Of a stretch of 20,826 nt of DNA, positions 1 to 7,211 are shown in pieces. How positions within the stretch are numbered: the first letter of the stretch is position 1; each line of letters opens with the position of its first letter. This stretch comes from CAYJEJ01 sp964369315 (lineage in GTDB: Bacteria > Pseudomonadota > Alphaproteobacteria > UBA3830 > JAIRWN01). Under the pieces are notes generated by a model. That model had not been told where the DNA came from. It searched no databases and saw only the letters and a list, made by a program, of their open reading frames with translations. The translations under genes were made by a program, and so were the position numbers. Location: positions 1-20,826 of the forward strand of contig CAYJEJ010000014.1 of NCBI GenBank assembly GCA_964369315.1, in the 5' to 3' direction.

Positions 1-294
1 ACATAACAACTCTAGACTTAAGTAACCAAACTGGATTAACTTCTTTAAATTTAAATTCTTTAAACAATTTAACAGATGTGGACAGCTCTATTCAAAATAA
101 CTTATCTTATTTGAAGAACTTAAATTCATTAACTTTAAGGTATTTATACATAACAACTCTAGACTTAAGTAAACAGACTGGATTAACTTCTTTAAATTTA
201 AATTCTTTAAACAATTTAACAGATGTGGACAGCTCTATTCAAAATAACTTATCTTATTTGAAGAACTTAAATTCATTAACTTTAAGGTATTTAT
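1..294 (+). repeat. Two tandem 147-bp direct repeats inside LRR gene
   Basis: Copy 1 is 1-147 and copy 2 is 148-294. By eye they differ at two bases only, both in the codons around bases 26-29 (AACCAA against AAACAG), giving one N-to-K change. Each copy encodes 49 residues in frame. A third, partial copy begins at 295 and diverges after about 50 bases. Such low divergence suggests a recent unequal exchange. The first copy may be part of a longer array that continues left of the window. Confidence 0.9.
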
Positions 295-491
295 ACGATT
301 TAACAACTCTAGACTTAAGTAACCAGACTGGATTAACTTCTTTAAATTTAAGGTATTTAGACAAACTAACGCAGGTTATCGCACCGATGAGCATAAGCGG
401 GTTAGTTGACAATGCAATTGCGGGGCTTGGTGTATTCACTAAACAACAAAACACTCCTGAGCATGGACTTATTACTTATACCAAAAATTAA
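1..491 (+). CDS. Leucine-rich-repeat protein, 3' part only (5' end outside window)
   Basis: The frame is open from the left edge (whole codons from base 3) to a TAA at 489-491, so only the C-terminal ~162 residues are seen. An in-frame GTG at 78 exists, but the repeat pattern continues unbroken upstream of it, so it is not the true start. The protein is a series of short LRR units of the type 'LTTLDLSNQTGLTSLNL', then a non-repeat tail from about base 380 (IAPMSISGLVDNAI...). Such repeats form solenoids that usually bind other proteins. The N-terminus is not visible, so secretion cannot be judged. Bases 1-294 are two almost identical 147-bp units. The next gene is also an LRR gene and shares short identical DNA blocks with this one. 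A hairpin terminator follows. Function is unknown; a secreted or effector-like protein is an inference. Confidence 0.8.
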   Translation, partial: ITTLDLSNQTGLTSLNLNSLNNLTDVDSSIQNNLSYLKNLNSLTLRYLYITTLDLSKQTGLTSLNLNSLNNLTDVDSSIQNNLSYLKNLNSLTLRYLYDLTTLDLSNQTGLTSLNLRYLDKLTQVIAPMSISGLVDNAIAGLGVFTKQQNTPEHGLITYTKN

Positions 492-552
492 CATTTGTCA
501 GTTGAAGAGTAAGCTTTATCTATCAATAACTGATAACTAAATCCTAATACAC

Positions 553-582
553 GGGGCGTTAATCACCGCCCCCTTCCCTTTT
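553..582 (+). terminator. Rho-independent terminator after first LRR gene
   Basis: GGGGCG (553-558) pairs with CGCCCC (567-572) around an 8-nt loop, and is followed by a pyrimidine/T-rich stretch (CTTCCCTTTT). The stem is very GC-rich against strongly AT-rich surroundings. It lies 62 nt after the stop codon. Confidence 0.75.
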
Positions 583-693
583 AATAAAAACTAACTCACC
601 TCAAACCTTTTACTTCTCAGGCAAACAATAAACTATAATCAACCCTCCAATTAAAATAATCCATACCCTCAATAACAAAAATTAATTTAAATA

Positions 694-722
694 TTGACAA
701 TCTTCGAATTTTAATATAAAGA
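694..722 (+). promoter_or_regulatory. Probable sigma70-type promoter of the second LRR gene
   Basis: A perfect -35 hexamer TTGACA lies at 694-699. Two -10 candidates overlap: TATAAA at 715-720 (15-bp spacing) and TAAAGA at 717-722 (17-bp spacing). The start codon is about 45 nt downstream, preceded by a good AGGAG ribosome site at 753-757. Confidence 0.5.
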
Positions 723-766
723 TACTCTTAACAATGTTTTTAATATTTAATCAGGAGCTTTAATAT

Positions 767-2101
767 ATGAATAAAAAACTTTTAACCGCCGTATTTATGG
801 CAATTGCAGTGACAACCTCTCTTAAAGGACAAAATGCACATGCTTCTATCAACTCACAAAAATCTAGCCATCCAATTAGTATTCTCATACATGGTCGTAG
901 TAAGTACTATCGTTATTCTAACATAAATGAGATGGGTCAAAAGCCTGATAATACTAGTGTAAATCTTCTGAGTAGAACTGATTCTACAGAAGAACCAATA
1001 GATTTAACTAAATATACCAACTTGACAAAGCTGAGTGTAAATTCTTCCTCTGAATTAGAGTTACTAGGTTTAAAACATAATACTGGCTTAACCGATTTAT
1101 CTTTAGAGCGCTTATACAATTTAACAGACCGAAATTTAACTAATCAAACCAACTTAACTGATTTAAGTTTATTCGGTTTGGGTGTAACAGCTCTAGACTT
1201 ATCAAACCAAAACAATTTAGCTTCTTTAGATGTAAAAGGTTCAACAAAACTAACAGACCTAAATTTAACTAATCAAACCAAATTAACTGATTTAAGTTTA
1301 TCCTATTTGGGTATAACAACTCTAGACTTATCAAAACAAAATAATTTAGCTCACTTATATGTAGAGGGTTTAACAAAACTAACAGACCTAAATTTAACTA
1401 ATCAAACCAAATTAACTAATTTAAGTTTATCCGATTTGGATATAACAACTCTAGACTTATCAAATCAAATCAATTTAGCTGACTTATTTGTATATAGTTT
1501 AACAAAACTAACAGACCTAAATTTAACTAATCAAACCAACTTAACTTATTTAAGATTATTAAATTTGGGTATAACAGCTCTAGACTTATCAAATCAAAAC
1601 AACTTAACTTATTTAAGTTTATCACATGTGGGTGTAACAGCTCTATACTTATCAAACCAAATCAATTTAGCTCGCTTATATGTAGAGGGTTTAACAAAAC
1701 TAACAGACCTAAATTTAACTAATCAAACCAAATTAACTAATTTAAGTTTATCCGATTTGGATATAACAACTCTAGACTTATCAAACCAAAACAATTTATC
1801 TGACTTATTTGTATATCGTTTAACAAAACTAACAGACCTAAATTTAACTAATCAGAGTAAATTAACTGATTTATGTATAGAGAAGCTATCTGCTTTAACA
1901 AAAGTAGACTTAAGAAATAGTACACTATTAAAAAACTTCAGCATTACGGGTAATACCTGCCCTAATTTAAAATCTGTTGTAATACCATCTAGTACAAACA
2001 ATGATGTCATTCAGGGATCATGGTTCAATTTTAATGAAAGACAGATAAACATTCCAGTGCAGGGGGCAGTTACTCGCTCAAGGACAGAACCAATGAATTA
2101 A
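767..2101 (+). CDS. Secreted leucine-rich-repeat protein
   Basis: This 444-residue protein begins with a Sec-type signal peptide: MNKK, a hydrophobic core (residues 5-19) and a probable cleavage site after Ala-His-Ala at 24-26. It should therefore leave the cytoplasm. From about residue 80 to 400 it consists of leucine-rich repeats of 21-22 residues, arranged mostly as pairs that make a 43-residue unit (for example NLTNQTKLTDLSL then ITTLDLSKQNNLAHLYV). The regular L..L.L spacing with N/T at the turns predicts a solenoid binding surface. The last ~45 residues are not repetitive and differ from the tail of the upstream LRR gene. I see no enzymatic domain and no membrane anchor after the signal. 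The ATG has AGGAG 9 nt upstream. LRR proteins of this look are common in host-associated bacteria; a role in host or surface interaction is inference. Confidence 0.85.
   Translation: MNKKLLTAVFMAIAVTTSLKGQNAHASINSQKSSHPISILIHGRSKYYRYSNINEMGQKPDNTSVNLLSRTDSTEEPIDLTKYTNLTKLSVNSSSELELLGLKHNTGLTDLSLERLYNLTDRNLTNQTNLTDLSLFGLGVTALDLSNQNNLASLDVKGSTKLTDLNLTNQTKLTDLSLSYLGITTLDLSKQNNLAHLYVEGLTKLTDLNLTNQTKLTNLSLSDLDITTLDLSNQINLADLFVYSLTKLTDLNLTNQTNLTYLRLLNLGITALDLSNQNNLTYLSLSHVGVTALYLSNQINLARLYVEGLTKLTDLNLTNQTKLTNLSLSDLDITTLDLSNQNNLSDLFVYRLTKLTDLNLTNQSKLTDLCIEKLSALTKVDLRNSTLLKNFSITGNTCPNLKSVVIPSSTNNDVIQGSWFNFNERQINIPVQGAVTRSRTEPMN
1122..1839 (+). repeat. 129-bp higher-order tandem repeats in LRR gene, one unit enlarged to 192 bp
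   Basis: A marker block (TAACAGACC, then mostly TAAATTTAACTAATCAAA) recurs at 1122, 1251, 1380, 1509, 1701 and 1830. The steps are 129, 129, 129, 192 and 129 bp. The one long step equals 129 + 63, which is one extra 21-residue LRR. All units are multiples of three, so copy number can change without breaking the frame. Confidence 0.9.
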
Positions 2102-2121
2102 AAGCCTCTGACTCTTTTGCA

Positions 2122-2160
2122 GGGGGAGGATGATTGTATCAAACTCCCCCAACTCTTTTC
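2122..2160 (+). terminator. Hairpin terminator after second LRR gene
   Basis: GGGGGAG (2122-2128) pairs with CTCCCCC (2144-2150). The 15-nt loop can add a GAT/ATC inner pairing. A moderate T-tract (TCTTTTC) follows. It starts 21 nt after the stop codon, in the gap between this gene and the convergent PBP gene. Confidence 0.65.
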
Positions 2161-2216
2161 TGTCAAAACCGCTCATATTAACCTCTCATCCAATCTAAGA
2201 CAAATCCAAACGCCTT

Positions 2217-4139
2217 TTATTCTTCATATTGGTTTATGAGCTCGTCGATGCTCTCTATTTTTGAGTTGAGTTTTTTCTTGAAAAATTTCACCTTGGGAAT
2301 GTCATTAATACCATAATATGGAGTCAAACCCACACAGGCAGAGATAAAATCCTTCCAAATCTTGGCAGAAGCCGTTCCGCCCAAGTTTTTAGTCTCTCGC
2401 ATATCATCATGACCGCACCAAACCCCCGCAATCAGTGAATTTGCTCCACCAATGAACCATGCGTCGCGACCCTTGTTACTTGTGCCAGTTTTACCAAAAG
2501 ATTTTATTGCGAGTTGACTTTTTTTACCAGTTCCATATTCCATCACGCCTTTTAACATGTCTTTCATGTTCGAGATAACGCCGTCGGGCAAAATCTTTTC
2601 GTGTTTGTGTGCTGTTTTTTTATATAACACTTTTCCTTTGCTATTGGTGATGCTATTAATCGCATAGGCTGGGATTCGAACCCCCTTAGTATTGATGATA
2701 TTATAGGCGTCCACCAAATCAAATAAAGACGTGTTCCCACTGCCCAATGCAACCGTTAGGTCAAGCGGTATCCTCGTGCTTATGCCAAGGGCTTGAGCGA
2801 GGTCAACAACGTTTTTAATCCCCACCTTTTGAGCCAACCTGACAGTTGCGGTATTAATCGAAAAGGCGAACGCATCCTTCATTGAGACGCTTCCTCGACT
2901 AGCCCAATGATAGTTTTTTGGCGACCAGCTGCCCAATTTTAGCGGTAAATCGCTTATTTGGTCATATGGCTTCATCCCAGATTCAAGGGCTGATAAAAAC
3001 ACAAACATCTTAAAAATCGACCCGCTCTGCCTGCCCGCAATCACTCGATTAAACTGCGACTCGCGATAAGACAGCCCCCCCACCATCGCTTTGACCGCAC
3101 CAGTTGAGTCGGCACAAATAAAGGCGACCTGTGTGGGGTCTTGTTTTAACTTATTAATACAATCACTGGCATATTTTGTTATTACTGCTTCGGCGTGAAT
3201 CTGCATCTTATAGCTTAAGGTCGTATTTATCACCAAATCGTCATTCGTCAACGGTATCAGCCTTTGGGCACTTTCAACCACCCAATCTGTGAAATAACGA
3301 TACCCCTCACCGCCGTGAGCACTGGGTCTTAAGCTTTCCCTGTGATTGTTAATGGCACGTTCCGCCTGTGCTTGCGTGATATAGCCCGCGTTTATCATGC
3401 TGACCAAAACCTTGATTGCACGAACATCTGCGGCGTCTGGGTTGTTAAACGGTGAATATTTCACAGGGCTTTTTAACACGGCCGCCAACTTCACAGCCTC
3501 ATATAATGTCAAATTATTCGCTGGCTTTTGAAAAAACTTCCACGCTGCAGCGTCAATCCCATAGGTGCCCGACCCAAAGTAGACTCGGTTTAAATACATA
3601 CTCAGTATTTGATTCTTTGAAAAACGTCTTTCCAACCAAATAGCCAAAACAGCCTCTTGGATTTTGCGTTTTATCGACCGCTCAGGGGACAAGAACGCAT
3701 TTTTCGCCAATTGTTGCGTGATGGTCGAGCCGCCTTGTGCATATCTTCCAGATTTGATGTTCACCCAAAACGCCCTAATCAAACCCAATACATCCACACC
3801 AAAATGCTCGAAAAAACGCTTGTCCTCGATGGAAATGATTGCCTGAGGGATATATGTCGGGAGCTCTGATGCCTTTACAGGCTTACGGAAGAAATCGCCA
3901 TAGGTCGCTAATAACACGCCCTCTTGCGACTTAACAATAATACAGGGCGAACGCGTGGGCGGTTTAATATTGTTGATGCTCGGCATATCATACAAAAACA
4001 CTACCATCAAAAAACACATGACGGTCAACACGCCCAAACATGATGCAACCAAAACCTTTAGCTTACCTTTGTTCTTCTTAGGAGTATTTTTCTTAGGATT
4101 ATTTTTCTTGGGAGGTGGGGTTTTGCGGGCTTTTCGCAT
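2217..4139 (-). CDS. Class A penicillin-binding protein (glycosyltransferase-transpeptidase, PBP1A family)
   Basis: This bifunctional cell-wall enzyme polymerises lipid II glycan strands and cross-links the peptides in the periplasm. Numbered from the ATG at 4139 (640 aa), it has a short Lys/Pro/Asn-rich cytoplasmic tail, a membrane segment at about 27-51, and a GT51 domain with catalytic Glu105 in 'EDKRFFEHFG' and the 'GGSTITQQLAKN' motif. The transpeptidase domain carries all three motifs: S374-x-x-K377 (SIFK), S427-x-N429 (SIN) and K550-T-G (FGKTGTS). It is shorter than the ~800-residue PBP1A proteins because only a short linker (about 265-300) separates the domains. A TTG five codons upstream (4154) could also start it; neither start has a clear Shine-Dalgarno. 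I prefer the ATG. The gene is divergent from recO and converges with the LRR gene. Confidence 0.93.
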   Translation of the reverse strand: MRKARKTPPPKKNNPKKNTPKKNKGKLKVLVASCLGVLTVMCFLMVVFLYDMPSINNIKPPTRSPCIIVKSQEGVLLATYGDFFRKPVKASELPTYIPQAIISIEDKRFFEHFGVDVLGLIRAFWVNIKSGRYAQGGSTITQQLAKNAFLSPERSIKRKIQEAVLAIWLERRFSKNQILSMYLNRVYFGSGTYGIDAAAWKFFQKPANNLTLYEAVKLAAVLKSPVKYSPFNNPDAADVRAIKVLVSMINAGYITQAQAERAINNHRESLRPSAHGGEGYRYFTDWVVESAQRLIPLTNDDLVINTTLSYKMQIHAEAVITKYASDCINKLKQDPTQVAFICADSTGAVKAMVGGLSYRESQFNRVIAGRQSGSIFKMFVFLSALESGMKPYDQISDLPLKLGSWSPKNYHWASRGSVSMKDAFAFSINTATVRLAQKVGIKNVVDLAQALGISTRIPLDLTVALGSGNTSLFDLVDAYNIINTKGVRIPAYAINSITNSKGKVLYKKTAHKHEKILPDGVISNMKDMLKGVMEYGTGKKSQLAIKSFGKTGTSNKGRDAWFIGGANSLIAGVWCGHDDMRETKNLGGTASAKIWKDFISACVGLTPYYGINDIPKVKFFKKKLNSKIESIDELINQYEE

Positions 4140-4259
4140 ATTGATGTTACACAATGAAAATATTTAATAAGCATCATTTTATATATAAATATTTTGCTTA
4201 CAAGAGAAAATATTATAAGCTTGTGTTCAGGGTGTTTTTCAAACTTAAAAAGGTGGCTT

Positions 4260-5033
4260 TTGAACTGGAACGATAATGCGATTATTCTTTCAAAAATAGC
4301 CCATGGCGAAAACGCCCATATAGTCACCGTGATGAGCGAACACAGGGGGAAATGGGCAGGTTTTTTAGCCTCTGCCAACCATAGCTCAGGAAAAAATGCC
4401 TACTCTAGGCGAGCGAATGTCGAGTGTGGGGACTTTGTTGATTGCCATTGGCGTTCAAGAATTCAAGAAAATCTCGGCACAATGAAATTAGAGATAAAAA
4501 AACAACCCTTCGCATATGTCTTCAATAGCAAAGCCAAGCTGTTATTAATCAAACATGCGTCCGACTTGTGTGCTAGTTTGTGCCCCGAACGTCAGTTTAT
4601 TGGTGGGGTATATCAATCTTTATCAAACGTAATAGAGTCAAGTAAAACCGATGTTTGGTCAATATATTTAATCAAATTTGAACTAGAAATCTTGAAATAT
4701 CTCGGCTATGGGCTTGACCTGTCTAAGTGTGCTGTTACAGGCGTTGAGACCAATCTTGCCTATGTATCACCCAAAACGGGAAGAGCCGTCTCACAAACCG
4801 TTGGCGAGCCTTATAAAGAAAAATTATTAAAGCTCCCAGAACCGCTCTCTTATGATGACGTAGCGGGAATCAAATGGGTTCAGATATTTGATTACCTTAA
4901 CTTAACAGGCTATTTTTTGAATAAAATATTTCATTCATACTCAAAAAACCCACCTAAATCCCGCGATATGTTGTTGCAAGCTTTAAACAAAGATTGTAAA
5001 AATATGGTTGACAGTCCTATAACGGATACTTAG
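4260..5033 (+). CDS. recO: DNA repair protein RecO
   Basis: RecO works with RecF and RecR to load RecA on SSB-coated single-stranded DNA during gap repair. The N-terminal OB-fold begins 'NWNDNAIILSKIAHGENAHIVTV'-like, and the C-terminal helical part contains 'GLDLSKCAVTG' and 'YVSPKTGRAVS', the pattern I know from alphaproteobacterial RecO. I choose the TTG at 4260 as start: the family N-terminus aligns there, and AAAAGGTGG lies just upstream (4248-4256). A TTG at 4194 would add 22 residues with no family match. The result is 257 aa, close to the usual size. The last codons and the TAG stop (5031-5033) lie inside the tRNA-Val gene, an overlap of 10 nt. A TATAAG element at 4214-4219 may be the -10 of its promoter in the divergent gap. 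Confidence 0.9.
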   Translation: MNWNDNAIILSKIAHGENAHIVTVMSEHRGKWAGFLASANHSSGKNAYSRRANVECGDFVDCHWRSRIQENLGTMKLEIKKQPFAYVFNSKAKLLLIKHASDLCASLCPERQFIGGVYQSLSNVIESSKTDVWSIYLIKFELEILKYLGYGLDLSKCAVTGVETNLAYVSPKTGRAVSQTVGEPYKEKLLKLPEPLSYDDVAGIKWVQIFDYLNLTGYFLNKIFHSYSKNPPKSRDMLLQALNKDCKNMVDSPITDT

Positions 5034-5098
5034 CTCAGCGGTAGAGCACTACCTTCACACGGTAGGGGTCACAGGTTCAAGTCCTGTAGTATCCACCA
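5024..5098 (+). tRNA. tRNA-Val (anticodon CAC)
   Basis: The acceptor stem GGATACT (5024-5030) pairs perfectly with AGTATCC (5088-5094), followed by discriminator A and an encoded CCA (5096-5098). The anticodon arm is CTACC-TTCACAC-GGTAG, giving anticodon CAC, which reads GTG valine codons. The D arm (GCTC...GAGC) and the T arm (ACAGG TTCAAGT CCTGT) are normal. The length is 75 nt. Its first 10 bases are also the end of recO. Confidence 0.96.
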
Positions 5099-5177
5099 AT
5101 TTATTAATCACCCCGAAACGTCTTATTAACCAAAAAACGTTACTATTGATATTAGTAATTAATTTGGCAGAAATAAT

Positions 5178-7148
5178 ATGAACAAAACCGCCCCATTATG
5201 GACTCCTAGCAAAGAGAGAATCGAAAATAGCAACATCTCAAAATTCATAGATTTAATAAATCAAAAATATAATTCTCAGATAAATGACTTTGACTCTTTA
5301 TGGGCTTGGTCGATTGAAAATCAAGAAAAATTTTGGAATCAAATCTGGGATTTTTGTAATGTAATTTCCTCTTCAAAGGGCGAAAGAATTAGTAATGGCT
5401 CCACAAACTTTAAAGAGCATCGCTACTTTCCAGACGCAAAAATCAACTTTGCAGAAAACATCTTGCGTAACCGAGGAAGCAAACCGGCAATAATCTTTCA
5501 AGGCGAAGACCAAATAAAAGTTGTCATTAGTTATGACGAGTTATATGAAAAAGTCACATCCCTAGCACTCGCATTAAAAAACCATGGGCTAAAAGTGGGC
5601 GATAGGGTTGCTGGATATGTCGCAAACACGCCTGAAACATTAATCGCTGCACTAGCGACAATATCATTGGGTGGAATCTGGTGTTCTTGTGCCACAGATT
5701 TCGGCGTAAAAGGTGCTCTAGACCGTATTGCTCAAATTGAGCCAAAATTTTTATTTTCTACCGAAGCATATTATTATAAGGGAAAAATCTTTGATAACTT
5801 CGAGAAAACTGTCGATATAGCAAAAGACATAACAACCTTAGAAAAGGTCATAGTCTGTCCTTACGCAAAGGTGGAGGAAAAACAGCTTGCCCCCAATTTT
5901 ATATATCTTGAAGATTTTATCTCTAGCACAAAAAATCTTCCAAAAGAAAATTTTGAATTTATACAGCTTCCTTTCAACCATCCAATTTATATCATGTTCA
6001 CTTCTGGCACCACCGGTGCTCCAAAGTGCATCGTACACGGCGGTGGTGGAACGCTTCTTCAGCACCTGAAAGAGCATCAGCTTCACTGCGATATAAAGGC
6101 TGGTGACAGGGTTTTTTATTATAGCACTTGCAGTTGGATGATGTGGAATTGGCATATCACAGCTCTCGCGTCAGGGACAACATTGTTAATGTTCGATGGC
6201 AATCCGTTGTATCCAACACCTTATACACTATTTGACTTTGCTGATGAACATCAAATAACATTTTTTGGCACTTCATCCAAATTTTTAGACCTTTTATATA
6301 AAGAAGGGATAAAACCGAAGTTGCATAATCAACTATCGTCAATCCGCACCATAGGGTCGACTGGCTCTCCGCTTTCGTTTGAAGCATTTGCCTATGCTTA
6401 TGAAAATATTAAATCAGATATGCATTTGAACGTTTTTTCAGGCGGAACAGATTTAATATCTTGCTTTGTGATTGGTAATCCAATTTCGCCCGTTTATGCT
6501 GGACAAATGCAAAGTAAAGGACTTGGAATGAACGTTGACGCTTTTTCAGATGATGGAAAAAGCCTAGGGAAAAACACCCAAGGCGAACTAGTTTGCAAAA
6601 GCCCTTTTCCTTCAAAGCCGCTCGGCTTCTGGAAAGATGAAAACTATATAAAATATGACAAGGCTTATTATAAACAATTTCCAAGCGTTTGGTCGCATGG
6701 GGATTTAATCGAGATAACAGAACAAAACGGGGTGATTATCTCTGGCAGAGCTGATACTGTATTAAAGCCCAGTGGTGTCCGCATCGGAACAGCTGAAATA
6801 TATGCTCAAGTGCAAAAAATCCCTGAAGTCTCTGAGAGCCTTGCCGTTGGTCAACAGTGGGACAATGATGAGAGAATAATATTATTTGTAATACTGAAAG
6901 AATCAGAAAAATTAGATGATTTATTGATAAAAAAAATCAAATCCACCATAAGGTCAAATGCCACACCAAGACACGTTCCAGCAAAAATCATTCAGGTTCA
7001 AGGCATCCCTTATACTAAAAACGATAAATTATCAGAAATCGCTGTAAAATGCGTGATACATGGACGGGAGGTTAAAAACAAGGAATCTCTAAGAAACCCC
7101 GAGGTTCTCGAATATTATATAAACTTAAAAGAGCTTCAAGAAAACTAA
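5178..7148 (+). CDS. aacS: Acetoacetyl-CoA synthetase (acetoacetate-CoA ligase)
   Basis: This enzyme activates acetoacetate with ATP and CoA to acetoacetyl-CoA in the cytoplasm, feeding ketone-body carbon into acetyl-CoA, lipid or polyhydroxybutyrate metabolism. At 656 aa it has the full length of the family. It belongs to the ANL adenylate-forming superfamily: the P-loop-like A3 motif FTSGTTGAPK begins at residue 274, followed by 'CIVHGGGGTLLQHLKEH' and 'CSWMMWNW', which separate AacS from plain acetyl-CoA synthetase. The C-terminal lid contains the catalytic lysine, probably K617 in 'YTKNDKLSEIAVK'. The ATG is preceded only by a weak ribosome site. The gene lies 79 nt after tRNA-Val and 63 nt before cheA on the same strand. 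No thiolase or CoA-transferase gene is present in the window. The enzyme class is firm; the pathway use is inferred. Confidence 0.9.
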   Translation: MNKTAPLWTPSKERIENSNISKFIDLINQKYNSQINDFDSLWAWSIENQEKFWNQIWDFCNVISSSKGERISNGSTNFKEHRYFPDAKINFAENILRNRGSKPAIIFQGEDQIKVVISYDELYEKVTSLALALKNHGLKVGDRVAGYVANTPETLIAALATISLGGIWCSCATDFGVKGALDRIAQIEPKFLFSTEAYYYKGKIFDNFEKTVDIAKDITTLEKVIVCPYAKVEEKQLAPNFIYLEDFISSTKNLPKENFEFIQLPFNHPIYIMFTSGTTGAPKCIVHGGGGTLLQHLKEHQLHCDIKAGDRVFYYSTCSWMMWNWHITALASGTTLLMFDGNPLYPTPYTLFDFADEHQITFFGTSSKFLDLLYKEGIKPKLHNQLSSIRTIGSTGSPLSFEAFAYAYENIKSDMHLNVFSGGTDLISCFVIGNPISPVYAGQMQSKGLGMNVDAFSDDGKSLGKNTQGELVCKSPFPSKPLGFWKDENYIKYDKAYYKQFPSVWSHGDLIEITEQNGVIISGRADTVLKPSGVRIGTAEIYAQVQKIPEVSESLAVGQQWDNDERIILFVILKESEKLDDLLIKKIKSTIRSNATPRHVPAKIIQVQGIPYTKNDKLSEIAVKCVIHGREVKNKESLRNPEVLEYYINLKELQEN

Positions 7149-7211
7149 AACTATTGAAATGTTTTGGTTATAAAAGCGTGCTTTGTTTTATCAATATGAG
7201 TTTGATTAAAA

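Noticed and set aside
1..2101. Regularly spaced repeats resembling a CRISPR array or satellite DNA
   Set aside because: The units are in frame, encode LRR consensus residues, lie within open reading frames and have no unique spacers.
4194..4259. 22-residue N-terminal extension of RecO from an upstream TTG
   Set aside because: The extension has no match to the RecO N-terminus, which aligns at the TTG at 4260 that has an AAAAGGTGG sequence before it.
4058..4378. 106-codon minus-strand frame spanning the PBP-recO divergent gap
   Set aside because: It overlaps both the PBP N-terminus (same strand, other frame) and recO; the peptide has no recognisable features.
5024..5098. tRNA-Val 3' end as a possible attachment site for an integrated element
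   Set aside because: I found no second copy of the tRNA 3' segment in the window and no integrase gene nearby; the flanking genes are housekeeping.
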